A stretch of 64,000 nt of DNA from Streptococcus mitis. GTDB taxonomy: Bacteria > Bacillota > Bacilli > Lactobacillales > Streptococcaceae. The notes beneath the pieces were generated by a model. It had not been told where the DNA came from and ran no database searches. It saw nothing but the letters and a program-made list of their open reading frames with translations. The stretch spans positions 1 through 64,000 of the forward strand of contig NZ_CAMIAF010000006.1 in assembly GCF_946190375.1 (NCBI RefSeq), written 5' to 3'. Both the position numbers and the translations under genes were made by a program. Shown in pieces: positions 55,714 to 64,000 of this stretch (position 1 is the first letter of the stretch; the number at the start of each line of letters is the position of its first letter).

Positions 55714-57600
55714 ATGAACAATCAGGAAATTGCAAAAAAAGTCATCGATGCCTTGGGCGGACGTGAAAATGTCAACAGTGTAGCTCACTGTGCGACTCGT
55801 CTTCGTGTCATGGTCAAAGATGAAGGAAAAATCAATAAAGAAGTGATTGAGAACTTGGAAAAAGTTCAAGGTGCTTTCTTTAACTCAGGTCAATACCAAA
55901 TCATCTTTGGTACTGGTACAGTAAACAAAATGTACGATGAAGTTGTTGCGCTTGGTTTGCCAACATCATCTAAAGATGACATGAAAGCAGAAGCTGCGAA
56001 ACAAGGGAACTGGTTCCAACGTGCTATCCGTACTTTCGGTGACGTTTTTGTTCCAATCATCCCAGTTATCGTAGCGACAGGTCTCTTTATGGGTGTGCGT
56101 GGTCTTTTCAACGCTCTTGAAATGCCACTTCCAGGTGACTTTGCAACTTACACTCAAATCTTGACAGATACAGCCTTTATCATCTTGCCAGGTTTGGTTG
56201 TGTGGTCAACCTTCCGTGTATTTGGTGGAAATCCTGCCGTTGGTATCGTTCTTGGTATGATGCTTGTTTCTGGCTCACTTCCAAACGCTTGGGCAGTCGC
56301 TTCAGGTGGTGAAGTAACAGCTATGAACTTCTTTGGTTTCATCCCTGTTGTTGGTTTGCAAGGTTCTGTTCTTCCAGCCTTCATCATCGGGGTTGTTGGA
56401 GCTAAATTTGAAAAAGCTGTCCGCAAGGTTGTTCCAGATGTGATTGACCTCTTGGTAACACCATTCGTGACACTTTTGGTCATGTCTATCCTTGGACTCT
56501 TTGTTATCGGACCAGTTTTCCACGTTGTTGAAAACTATATCCTTATTGGTACAAAAGCAATTCTTGGCTTGCCATTTGGTCTCGGTGGTTTCTTGATTGG
56601 TGGGGTTCACCAATTGATCGTCGTGTCAGGTGTGCACCACATCTTCAACTTGCTTGAAGTACAATTGCTTGCTGCTGACCATGCTAACCCATTCAACGCT
56701 ATCATCACTGCGGCTATGACAGCCCAAGGTGCTGCGACTGTTGCGGTTGGTGTTAAAACGAAAAATCCAAAACTGAAAACACTTGCTTTCCCAGCTGCTC
56801 TTTCTGCCTTCCTAGGTATTACAGAGCCTGCTATCTTCGGGGTGAACTTGCGCTTCCGTAAACCATTCTTCCTTTCATTGATTGCTGGTGCAATCGGTGG
56901 TGGATTGGCTTCAATCCTTGGTCTTGCTGGTACTGGTAATGGTATCACCATCATCCCTGGTACAATGCTTTATGTTGGTAACGGACAACTTGCCCAATAC
57001 CTTCTTATGGTAGCTGTATCATTTGCACTTGGTTTTGCTCTTACTTATATGTTTGGTTATGAGGATGAAAAAGAAGTTGCTACTGAAGTAGAGACAGAAC
57101 GTTTGGTCCAAGAAGAAACAACTGGTAACATTCCAGCAGCTCTTCAAAATGAAACACTTGTAACTCCTATCGTTGGTGACGTTGTTGCTCTTGCTGATGT
57201 TAATGACCCAGTCTTCTCAAGTGGAGCTATGGGACAAGGTATCGCTGTGAAACCTAGCCAAGGTGTGGTTTATGCACCAGCTGATGCTGAAGTTTCAATC
57301 GCCTTTGCAACAGGTCACGCCTTTGGTTTGAAAACAACTAACGGTGCTGAAGTCTTGATCCACGTTGGTATCGACACTGTAACAATGAACGGTGAAGGTT
57401 TCGAACAAAAAGTTTCCCAAGGTGACAAGGTAAAAGCTGGCGATGTTCTTGGAACATTTGACTCAAACAAAATCGCTGCAGCTGGTCTTGATGATACAAC
57501 AATGGTTATCGTTACAAATACAGCTGACTACGCTTCAGTAGCTCCAGTCGCAACAGGTTCAGTTGCGAAGGGTGATGCTCTTATCGAAGTGAAAGCTTAA
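55714..57600 (+). CDS. scrA: Sucrose PTS transporter EIIBCA
   Basis: A 628-residue phosphotransferase permease importing sucrose as sucrose-6-phosphate. EIIB is N-terminal (phospho-Cys in AHCATRLRVM), the EIIC membrane domain spans about 110-455, and EIIA is C-terminal (GVVYAPADAEV, phospho-His in EVLIHVGIDTV). ATG 55714 is ten bases from AAGGAG; an in-frame TTG at 55708 is four bases from it. Long runs of preferred codons suggest high expression. A strong terminator follows. Confidence 0.95.
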   Translation: MNNQEIAKKVIDALGGRENVNSVAHCATRLRVMVKDEGKINKEVIENLEKVQGAFFNSGQYQIIFGTGTVNKMYDEVVALGLPTSSKDDMKAEAAKQGNWFQRAIRTFGDVFVPIIPVIVATGLFMGVRGLFNALEMPLPGDFATYTQILTDTAFIILPGLVVWSTFRVFGGNPAVGIVLGMMLVSGSLPNAWAVASGGEVTAMNFFGFIPVVGLQGSVLPAFIIGVVGAKFEKAVRKVVPDVIDLLVTPFVTLLVMSILGLFVIGPVFHVVENYILIGTKAILGLPFGLGGFLIGGVHQLIVVSGVHHIFNLLEVQLLAADHANPFNAIITAAMTAQGAATVAVGVKTKNPKLKTLAFPAALSAFLGITEPAIFGVNLRFRKPFFLSLIAGAIGGGLASILGLAGTGNGITIIPGTMLYVGNGQLAQYLLMVAVSFALGFALTYMFGYEDEKEVATEVETERLVQEETTGNIPAALQNETLVTPIVGDVVALADVNDPVFSSGAMGQGIAVKPSQGVVYAPADAEVSIAFATGHAFGLKTTNGAEVLIHVGIDTVTMNGEGFEQKVSQGDKVKAGDVLGTFDSNKIAAAGLDDTTMVIVTNTADYASVAPVATGSVAKGDALIEVKA

Positions 57601-57617
57601 TCTTTCCTAGCTAAATG

Positions 57618-57650
57618 AAAACGAACAAATGACATGTTTGTTCGTTTTTG
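57618..57650 (+). terminator. Terminator after scrA
   Basis: Perfect 12-bp stem AAAACGAACAAA/TTTGTTCGTTTT (57618-57648), loop TGACATG, followed by TG. Confidence 0.85.
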
Positions 57651-57712
57651 CTTGAATGGTAAGATTTACAGAGGAAAATCTAAAAAATTGAGAAACTTAG
57701 ATTTTTAAAATA

Positions 57713-57721
57713 TGCTATAAT
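57713..57721 (+). promoter_or_regulatory. scrK extended -10
   Basis: TGCTATAAT at 57713-57721, 27 bases before the scrK start; gives scrK its own promoter besides any read-through from scrA. Confidence 0.6.
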
Positions 57722-57748
57722 AAAGAAAATAAAAACAAGAGGTTTATC

Positions 57749-58636
57749 ATGACAAAATTATATGGAAGCTTGGAAGCGGGCGGTACAAAGTTTGTCTGTG
57801 CTGTCGGTGATGAAAACTTTAACGTTGTAGAAAAAACACAATTTCCAACAACAACTCCAATCGAAACAATCGATAAAACCATTGAGTTCTTCTCAAAATT
57901 CGATAATCTTGCTGGTCTTGCAGTTGGTTCATTTGGTCCGATTGATATTGACAAAAATTCAAAAACCTATGGCTTTATCACAACAACTCCAAAACCTCAC
58001 TGGGCAAATGTGGACTTGCTTGGTGCCCTTCGCCGTGCCCTTAACGTGCCAATGTACTTCACAACGGACGTAAACAGCTCTGCCTATGGTGAAGTGGTTG
58101 CCCGTAACAATGCTGGTGGCCGTATCGAAAACTTGGTTTACTACACAATTGGTACAGGTATCGGTGCAGGTGTCATCCAACGTGGTGAGTTTATCGGCGG
58201 TGTGGGTCACCCTGAAATGGGTCATTACTATGTGGCTAGACACCCAATGGATATTGAAAAAGAGTTTAAGGGTGTTTGTCCTTTCCATAAGGGATGTCTG
58301 GAAGGCTATGCAGCTGGTCCAAGTTTGGAAGCTCGTACAGGTGTTCGTGGGGAAAACATTGAACTCAACAACCCTGTTTGGGATGTCCAAGCCTACTATA
58401 TCGCTCAAGCTGCGGTTAATGCGACAGTGACTTTCCGCCCAGATGTGATTGTCTTTGGTGGAGGGGTCATGGCTCAACAACACATGCTGGACCGTGTCCG
58501 TGAGAAATTTACATCTCTTCTTAATGGCTACCTACCAGTACCTGATGTGCGTGATTACATTGTGACGCCAGCAGTAGCAGGAAATGGTTCTGCTACTCTT
58601 GGAAACTTTGTTCTTGCAAAAGAAGTTTCAAAATAA
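57749..58636 (+). CDS. scrK: ROK-family fructokinase
   Basis: A 295-residue sugar kinase phosphorylating the fructose released by ScrB. ROK signatures: YGSLEAGGTKFVCAVG (ATP site), TIGTGIGAGVIQRG, and the zinc-binding GHPEMGHYYV...CPFHKGCLEGYAAGPS. Preceded by CAAGAGG and an extended -10 promoter. Convergent with the TVP38 gene, separated by a bidirectional hairpin. Confidence 0.94.
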   Translation: MTKLYGSLEAGGTKFVCAVGDENFNVVEKTQFPTTTPIETIDKTIEFFSKFDNLAGLAVGSFGPIDIDKNSKTYGFITTTPKPHWANVDLLGALRRALNVPMYFTTDVNSSAYGEVVARNNAGGRIENLVYYTIGTGIGAGVIQRGEFIGGVGHPEMGHYYVARHPMDIEKEFKGVCPFHKGCLEGYAAGPSLEARTGVRGENIELNNPVWDVQAYYIAQAAVNATVTFRPDVIVFGGGVMAQQHMLDRVREKFTSLLNGYLPVPDVRDYIVTPAVAGNGSATLGNFVLAKEVSK

Positions 58637-58641
58637 AGCAC

Positions 58642-58672
58642 AAAATCCGCTTGGGAAACCAAACGGATTTTT
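58642..58672. terminator. Bidirectional terminator between scrK and the TVP38 gene
   Basis: AAAATCCG/CGGATTTT with an inner TTGG-GAAA-CCAA stem; T runs appear on both strands between two convergent genes. Confidence 0.8.
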
Positions 58673-58677
58673 ACGTG

Positions 58678-59295
58678 TCAAAGCATTTGCCAGAAAAAGT
58701 CGATAATATAGGTCAGACCGTAGGTATAAACCACGAGAGTAAAGGGCTTGGTCAGAATGATGATGGTCATATAGCGCTTGAAGCTCATCTTGGTCAGGGC
58801 AGCCAGCATACAGAGAAAGTCAGCTGGACTAATGGGCCAAATCATCATAAAGATAAAGAAACGGTCAAAGCGATTGCCCTTATCCAACCAACCGATATAC
58901 TTGTCATAGGTGCGCTTGCTGACGACAGACTGGACAAAGGCAGCTCCGTAGAGGCGCACCAGATAAAAGATAATGGCACAGCCAATGACAATGCCGATAT
59001 AGTTGTAGATAGTCCCGATGATGTGCCCGTAGATAAAGACACCAGCCACCGATGTCAAGGCTCCTGGAATGATAGGGACGACCGTTTGTAAAATCTGTAA
59101 AAAGATAAAGAGAGGTGGTCCCCAGATACCTGCCTGCTGGATAAAGGCAGAGAGGGTTTCCTTAGACTGTAAAATCCCAGCCTGATAAGCCCAAATACAG
59201 AAAATCAAACTCCCAACTCCACCGACAATCGATGAGATATTGATAACTTGTTGCAGAAGGGGAGAAACAGCTTTCATTTGTTTATCCTGTGACAT
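58678..59295 (-). CDS. TVP38/TMEM64 (VTT-domain) membrane protein
   Basis: A 205-residue protein with about five hydrophobic segments and the VTT/SNARE-associated signature region (QTVVPIIPGALTSVAGVFIYG, then MMIWPISPADFLCMLAALTK). The family is related to DedA; members of both families have been linked to lipid scrambling or envelope homeostasis, but the role here is unknown. The start region is divergent from hsdR, with a short AT-rich promoter region between. Confidence 0.85.
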   Translation of the reverse strand: MSQDKQMKAVSPLLQQVINISSIVGGVGSLIFCIWAYQAGILQSKETLSAFIQQAGIWGPPLFIFLQILQTVVPIIPGALTSVAGVFIYGHIIGTIYNYIGIVIGCAIIFYLVRLYGAAFVQSVVSKRTYDKYIGWLDKGNRFDRFFIFMMIWPISPADFLCMLAALTKMSFKRYMTIIILTKPFTLVVYTYGLTYIIDFFWQML

Positions 59296-59402
59296 GTAAA
59301 CTCCTCATAGATAGTATAACTCTACTATACCATATTTTGGAGGAGAAAGGGGGAATGAGTCTTTTTTGTGATGGGAAGAGTGATGGAATTTGAGGCTAAA
59401 CA

Positions 59403-59411
59403 TGCTATAAT
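59403..59411 (+). promoter_or_regulatory. hsdR extended -10 promoter
   Basis: TGCTATAAT at 59403-59411, followed by the ribosome-binding site AAAGGAGAG (59432-59440) and ATG 59444. Confidence 0.65.
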
Positions 59412-59443
59412 AAAGGGAGCAGACATGTAGCAAAGGAGAGAGT

Positions 59444-62434
59444 ATGATACAGGTAAAACCAGAACTGGAGATAGAAAAACAACTGATCAACCAACTGGTG
59501 ACTGGGGAAAGTCAATGGACTTACAGAGATGACCTTAAAACAGAAGAGCAGTTATGGGAAAACTTCTTTGAAAAGCTAGCCCAGAACAATGTGGCTCTAT
59601 TGGCAGATCATCCCCTGACAGAACAGGAAAAACGCCAGATAAAGAACCAACTGAACTTTGTTAGCTACTATGATGCAGCCAAGTGGTTGGTAGGCGAAAA
59701 TGGCATTGCCAAGGTTGAGGTTCAAAGAGAAGATGCTAGTTTGGGGACTATCCGTTTATCTGTCATCTGGCGAGACAATATCGCAGCTGGCAAGTCTAGT
59801 TATGAGGTTGTCAACCAAGTCGAGAGAGACAAGGTAAATCCTCAGGATCAAGACCGCAGGCTAGATGTGACCCTCTTGATCAATGGCCTTCCAATGATTC
59901 ATATTGAGCTTAAAAGTCCCCGAGTTGCTTTTCTAGATGCCTTTCATCAAATCAAAAAGTATGATAGAGAAGGCAAGTTCCGCGGCATCTACTCTAGCTT
60001 ACAGATGTTTGTTGTGACCAATAAAGTAGACACACGCTATATCGCTGCAGCCAGAGAAAATAAACTCAACAAGCAATTTCTAACCAAGTGGGTGGATAAG
60101 GACAACCAACCCATAACGAGCTTGACCAGCTTTGCCCACGAAGTCCTTTCCATCCCTCGTGCCCACCAGATGGTTATGCAGTATTCTGTCCTTGATGATA
60201 GCAAGAAGGCTCTTATCCTCCTGCGTCCCTATCAGATCCATGCTATCGAAGCGGTGCAGGAAGCTTCTCGCCAGCAAGCATCAGGATATGTCTGGCACAC
60301 GACAGGTTCAGGTAAGACCTTGACCTCCTATAAGGTGGCGCGGAATCTCCTCCAAATACCGTCTATCCAAAAGACAATCTTTGTCGTTGACCGCAGGGAC
60401 TTGGATCAACAAACCACTTCATCCTTCCTCTCCTATGCTACCAATGATGTCATTGATATTGATGAGACGGATAATACCCATGATTTGGTCAAACGACTAG
60501 GAAGCAATGATAAGCGTGTGGTGGTAACGACCATCCAGAAAATCATCACCATGATGCGTAAGTTTGATCAAGATCTTTACCAAAGAGATGCGGACAAAAT
60601 CAAGGGTCTCCGAGTGGCCTTTGTCGTGGATGAATGCCACCGTGCTGTAACACCTCAAACACAAAAAGACATTAAGGCCTTTTTCCCACAGTCGCTTTGG
60701 TATGGTTTTACAGGCACACCTATCTTTAAGGAAAATAAACGCCAGCAAGTTGGCGATCTAGCCCAAACCACCCAGCAACAGTACGGTGACCGTCTCCATG
60801 AGTATACAGTCAAGGAAGCCATCCATGATGGAGCAGTTTTAGGCTTTAAGGTGGATTATCGCAATACCCTCATCACGGATAAATCCGAAAATGACATACC
60901 AGATACTGTCTACGAGGATGAGGAGCATATGCTGGAAGTCTTGGATGCCATTATCAATAAATCCCGTCAACAGCTAGGCTTCCAAAAAGGAGTGGGTAAG
61001 ACCTATAATGCTATCCTGACCGTCAAGTCAATTCCTCAAGCCCAGGCCTACTATGACTTGCTCAAACGAGTCAAGGCTGGGGAGACGAGAGTCAAGGTAT
61101 CGGAGAGGGTCAAGCAGGTCCTTCCTGATTTTCCAAAGATGACCATCACCTACTCGGTCACTGAAAATGAAGAAGAGTCAAGAGCTAATCAAGACCACAT
61201 GAAGCAGGTTTTAGAAGACTATAACCAAGAGTTTGATACCCATTTTACTATGGCGGATCTTCGTGGCTTTAATACGGATGTCAATAACCGTCTAGCTCGA
61301 AAGCAGGACAAATACCTCTATCGCAAGGAGCAGTTGGACTTAGTCATCGTAGTCAATCGTCTCCTAACGGGATTTGATGCCCCTTGTCTATCAACTCTCT
61401 TTATCGACCGAAAACCCATGCAACCGCAGGACTTGATACAGGCTTTTAGCCGAACCAACCGTATTTTTGATAGCAGTAAGACCTACGGTCATATCATCAC
61501 CTTCCAAAAGCCCCTAGCCTTTAAGGAAGCAGTAGATAATGCCCTCAAACTCTACTCAAATGGTGGTGAAAACGAGGTTCTAGCTCCAAGCTGGGAAGAG
61601 GAAAAGAGGAACTTTTTACGGAGTTGCAGTGATTTCAAAAATCTTGCTACTGATGACTATGTGAACGATCTAGATCTCGAGCAAGTCTCTACACCTGAGT
61701 TGAGGAAACTAGCTAAAACCTATCAAGCCTTTGATAAATACCTAGCCTCTATCCGAGTGTACAAAGAGTATGATGAGGAAGAAGTTTACAGTCAGACGGG
61801 ACTTGATGGAGAAAAGTTGGAAAGGTATCTGGGACTTTATCGAAATGTCCTTGCAGAATTAAAAAGCCGAGTAGAGGATGATGACGATGGAGAGCCACTT
61901 GATATCCACTATGAACTAGAGTCTATCCAAGTGGACGAAATCAACTATGCCTATATCCTAACCTTGATCCAAAGCCTGATTGAACAAGGTCAAAGTCAAG
62001 AAAAGAACCTAAGCGCTCAAGATAAGGAAGCGGTGGATAACTATATTCAGAGCCTTGAGAAGACCAATCCAAATCTTGCCCAGATCATCACTGAACTGTG
62101 GAGAGAAGTTCAAGAACATCCAGAAAGCTATCGTGGCCAGTCTATCGCAAATATCTTGGATCAGATGATAGAGGCTGTCATCCAGCAACATATCCAAGTC
62201 TTTAGCAAGCGCTGGTATGTCGGCGAAGATGAACTCCGTTATTATGTCGAACATTACCGTAAGGGAGCTAAAAAACAACTAGGAGAAAGCCAGCTGACCA
62301 AGAGCCAGCGCTATCAGGACTATAAACTAGAGGTGGCGGACGCCCTCAATCCTCTTCTCTATAAAAAACAAATCAAGGAAGCCTATACCCAGCTAGTAGA
62401 GGAAGTCATTGAGCCGTTGAGGGTTGGGAGATAG
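59444..62434 (+). CDS. hsdR: Type I restriction enzyme R subunit HsdR
   Basis: A 996-residue translocating nuclease. The PD-(D/E)XK nuclease is near residues 140-170 ([22 protein letters not shown] region split here: Asp in RLDVT, ELK in IHIELK). The helicase motor has Walker A HTTGSGKT (near 285-292), DECHRA, FTGTPIF and QAFSRTNR. HsdR needs HsdM and HsdS to recognise DNA; neither is in the window. An AbiH-like gene follows 18 bases after the stop with a strong GGAGG. The hsdM/hsdS genes may lie beyond the right edge or elsewhere. Confidence 0.93.
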   Translation: MIQVKPELEIEKQLINQLVTGESQWTYRDDLKTEEQLWENFFEKLAQNNVALLADHPLTEQEKRQIKNQLNFVSYYDAAKWLVGENGIAKVEVQREDASLGTIRLSVIWRDNIAAGKSSYEVVNQVERDKVNPQDQDRRLDVTLLINGLPMIHIELKSPRVAFLDAFHQIKKYDREGKFRGIYSSLQMFVVTNKVDTRYIAAARENKLNKQFLTKWVDKDNQPITSLTSFAHEVLSIPRAHQMVMQYSVLDDSKKALILLRPYQIHAIEAVQEASRQQASGYVWHTTGSGKTLTSYKVARNLLQIPSIQKTIFVVDRRDLDQQTTSSFLSYATNDVIDIDETDNTHDLVKRLGSNDKRVVVTTIQKIITMMRKFDQDLYQRDADKIKGLRVAFVVDECHRAVTPQTQKDIKAFFPQSLWYGFTGTPIFKENKRQQVGDLAQTTQQQYGDRLHEYTVKEAIHDGAVLGFKVDYRNTLITDKSENDIPDTVYEDEEHMLEVLDAIINKSRQQLGFQKGVGKTYNAILTVKSIPQAQAYYDLLKRVKAGETRVKVSERVKQVLPDFPKMTITYSVTENEEESRANQDHMKQVLEDYNQEFDTHFTMADLRGFNTDVNNRLARKQDKYLYRKEQLDLVIVVNRLLTGFDAPCLSTLFIDRKPMQPQDLIQAFSRTNRIFDSSKTYGHIITFQKPLAFKEAVDNALKLYSNGGENEVLAPSWEEEKRNFLRSCSDFKNLATDDYVNDLDLEQVSTPELRKLAKTYQAFDKYLASIRVYKEYDEEEVYSQTGLDGEKLERYLGLYRNVLAELKSRVEDDDDGEPLDIHYELESIQVDEINYAYILTLIQSLIEQGQSQEKNLSAQDKEAVDNYIQSLEKTNPNLAQIITELWREVQEHPESYRGQSIANILDQMIEAVIQQHIQVFSKRWYVGEDELRYYVEHYRKGAKKQLGESQLTKSQRYQDYKLEVADALNPLLYKKQIKEAYTQLVEEVIEPLRVGR

Positions 62435-62452
62435 TAAAACTTTGGAGGAAAA

Positions 62453-63595
62453 ATGGCAGATACAATATTAATTTTAGGAAACGGCTTTGATTTAGCCATG
62501 GGTCGAAAAACAAGTTATAGTGATTTCATAGAATTTGCTAATAATTTATTTTTAGAAAAAGTAGATCATTTGCAGTCATTTCTCAACAGTAATAATATTG
62601 ATATTGAGAAGTATAAAGATAATTTATACCTTAGGTTTATAAATGAGAATAGGTCTACTCTTGGAGAGAATTGGTCAAATCTAGAAATAATGATTTCAAA
62701 TCTCGCTGAAGCGATTGAATATTTTAAGCAAGATCCGGATATTTTATACTCCAAAGGAAAAGATTATTTGAAGGTAATTTACACTAAACAATTTCGTGAA
62801 TTTTTGGTACATCAGGAAAATTTCACATCGAAGTTTTTTATTTCTGAAATATTTAATGAATTTTTTAAGGTTTTGGAGTGGGATAAATTAGAAAGAAAGG
62901 TAGCTTTATCAAAATTAAATGAGAAATTTATTTATCATCTAGAGTTGTTAACAGATCTATTAGAAATTTATCTTTCATATAGAGACTACCTAGATTTTGA
63001 AATTGATAAAATAGCTCCAGTAGAAACGGCACTAGATGCAATCAATAGTATTTCAGAGTCTAGTGTAATTAGTTTTAATTATACCCATACTTCATATGAA
63101 CTTTTCAAAATTCCTATAGAAAATACCCATTATATTCACGGAGAAATTGATTTAAATAGAAATAAATCAGCAGTAAATACAATGGTTTTTGGTATAGAAG
63201 ATAAGGGGAATGATGTCAATTCTGATTTAATTCCTTATCAAAAGTATTATCAAAGAATTGTAAAAGAAACGGGTGGCCAATATGAAGGCTTTTTCAAGAT
63301 TAACCGAGAAGATTTATTTGCTGGATTAAATGAAAAAAATATTATTATTTTTGGACATTCAGTTGACCCACTAGATAAGGAAATTTTTCAAAATTGTTTT
63401 ACTTTAACAAGTCACTATACTTACAATTATCGATTTATTTTTACATACTATAATGAGCCTGCTAAACGGTCTATTGTTAAGAATTTAGCTATCATACTAG
63501 GAAAAGATAAACTTGTAGAATTAACTGGTAATAAAAATGTAGTCTTCGTTAAAAGTGATGATATTGATGGGATGAAAGAAGTTCTTTTGGATTAA
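62453..63595 (+). CDS. AbiH-like phage abortive infection protein
   Basis: A 380-residue protein with the AbiH family pattern: ILILGNGFDLAMGRKTSYSDF at the N-terminus, SFNYTHTSYELF and HYIHGEIDL in the middle, and IIIFGHSVDPLDKEIF late. AbiH was found in Lactococcus as a protein that aborts phage infection; its biochemical action is not known. The gene is visibly more AT-rich than hsdR, suggesting separate acquisition. It is probably co-transcribed with hsdR: 18-base gap and no terminator between them. Confidence 0.85.
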   Translation: MADTILILGNGFDLAMGRKTSYSDFIEFANNLFLEKVDHLQSFLNSNNIDIEKYKDNLYLRFINENRSTLGENWSNLEIMISNLAEAIEYFKQDPDILYSKGKDYLKVIYTKQFREFLVHQENFTSKFFISEIFNEFFKVLEWDKLERKVALSKLNEKFIYHLELLTDLLEIYLSYRDYLDFEIDKIAPVETALDAINSISESSVISFNYTHTSYELFKIPIENTHYIHGEIDLNRNKSAVNTMVFGIEDKGNDVNSDLIPYQKYYQRIVKETGGQYEGFFKINREDLFAGLNEKNIIIFGHSVDPLDKEIFQNCFTLTSHYTYNYRFIFTYYNEPAKRSIVKNLAIILGKDKLVELTGNKNVVFVKSDDIDGMKEVLLD

Positions 63596-63668
63596 ATAAT
63601 ATTTGAATAGTATGTAACTTGCAATAATATTATTATTAATACTTTATACTTAGGGGAAATTACAATCA

Positions 63669-64000
63669 ATGGATTTTATAATTACATTTCTTAATTCTCA
63701 GTTTATTAGTTCCATGATAGGGGCTTTACTAGGTGCTGGTGTAGCAGTGTATGTTGCAAAGCTTCAAAATAAGCAGCAACTTAAACAGCTACAAGATGAA
63801 CATAAGTTACAACGAGAATTTTTTGAAAAACAAGAAGAGAACGAAAGAGAACGTATTTTCTTACAATATACAATTGAGCGAGCAGAGCGTTCATATGAGA
63901 TATTGAGCGATTTAAGAATTGCTAAAAATTTATTTGCAGATGCAATATTTGAATTCGTAAAGATGATCTCTAAAGAAGTAGAATCAGATGAAGATATTGA
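63669..64000 (+). CDS. Membrane-anchored coiled-coil protein, 3' partial, unrecognised
   Basis: An open frame from ATG 63669 to the end of the window (110 codons so far). AGGGGA lies 11 bases upstream. Residues 11-30 form one hydrophobic helix (FISSMIGALLGAGVAVYVAK), followed by a long Gln/Glu/Lys-rich probable coiled coil (about 31-90). I do not recognise the family. The sequence is AT-rich like the AbiH-like gene just upstream, and the two may form part of the same defence island. No terminator is seen in the 73-base gap. Confidence 0.7.
   Translation, partial: MDFIITFLNSQFISSMIGALLGAGVAVYVAKLQNKQQLKQLQDEHKLQREFFEKQEENERERIFLQYTIERAERSYEILSDLRIAKNLFADAIFEFVKMISKEVESDEDI

Noticed and set aside
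57959-58483. Long minus-strand open frame (174 residues) opposite scrK
   Set aside because: Shadow of a strongly codon-biased gene; no ribosome-binding site or recognisable protein.
58651-59091. Plus-strand open frame of 146 residues opposite the TVP38-type gene
   Set aside because: Antisense of a membrane protein gene, low-complexity His/Asp/Lys composition, no family resemblance.

Overview
The window is a low-GC Firmicute chromosome, most likely a mitis-group Streptococcus (pneumoniae/mitis/oralis cluster). The reasons are a serine-rich repeat adhesin with its accessory Sec (SecA2/SecY2) locus, two BOX repeats, a scr sucrose regulon, stkP/phpP, yefM-yoeB, and many extended -10 (TGnTATAAT) promoters. 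No rRNA, tRNA, CRISPR array or intact insertion sequence was seen.

Region 1 (1-27.5 kb) is a glycoprotein export island, all on the + strand. It opens with the last 170 residues of an LPNTG-anchored serine-rich repeat protein (SRRP). Next come two hexapeptide acetyltransferases, a string of GT2 and GT8 glycosyltransferases (several fused), Gtf3, and a GT8/DUF1792 double enzyme. Then follow SecY2, Asp1, Asp2, Asp3, SecA2, GtfA, GtfB, Asp4 and Asp5. GtfA-GtfB should prime the Ser/Thr repeats with GlcNAc, Gtf3 and the GT array should extend the glycan, acetyltransferases may decorate it, and SecA2/SecY2/Asp1-5 export the product. The main observation is a C-terminal module of about 120 residues that occurs in GtfB and is repeated seven more times in the GT8 enzymes and in one acetyltransferase. 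It looks like a common acceptor-recognition part. A decayed third acetyltransferase lies at 7.9 kb.

Region 2 (27.5-52.8 kb) is mainly core genome. It holds an ArAE-type exporter and sstT on the minus strand, then mscS-like, corA, and the yqeG-yqeH-yhbY-nadD-yqeK-(isochorismatase)-rsfS ribosome/NAD cluster. A methyltransferase, tmcAL, the yefM-yoeB toxin-antitoxin pair, rny, gmk-rpoZ-priA-fmt-rsmB-phpP-stkP, a split ThrE exporter and mvaS-mvaA follow. Two intergenic stretches (33298-33430 and 35975-36100) fold on paper into closed multi-branch structures. Two insert-like modules (isochorismatase, yefM-yoeB) are bracketed by short direct repeats. StkP shows three PASTA units plus a polar tail.

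Region 3 (52.8-58.7 kb) is the sucrose regulon: scrB-scrR leftward, scrA and scrK rightward, with LacI/CcpA-type operator sequences in the divergent promoter region.

Region 4 (58.7-64 kb) has a TVP38-type membrane protein, then a probable defence island running off the right edge: HsdR, an AbiH-like protein, and the start of an unrecognised membrane-anchored coiled-coil protein. No hsdM or hsdS is in view.
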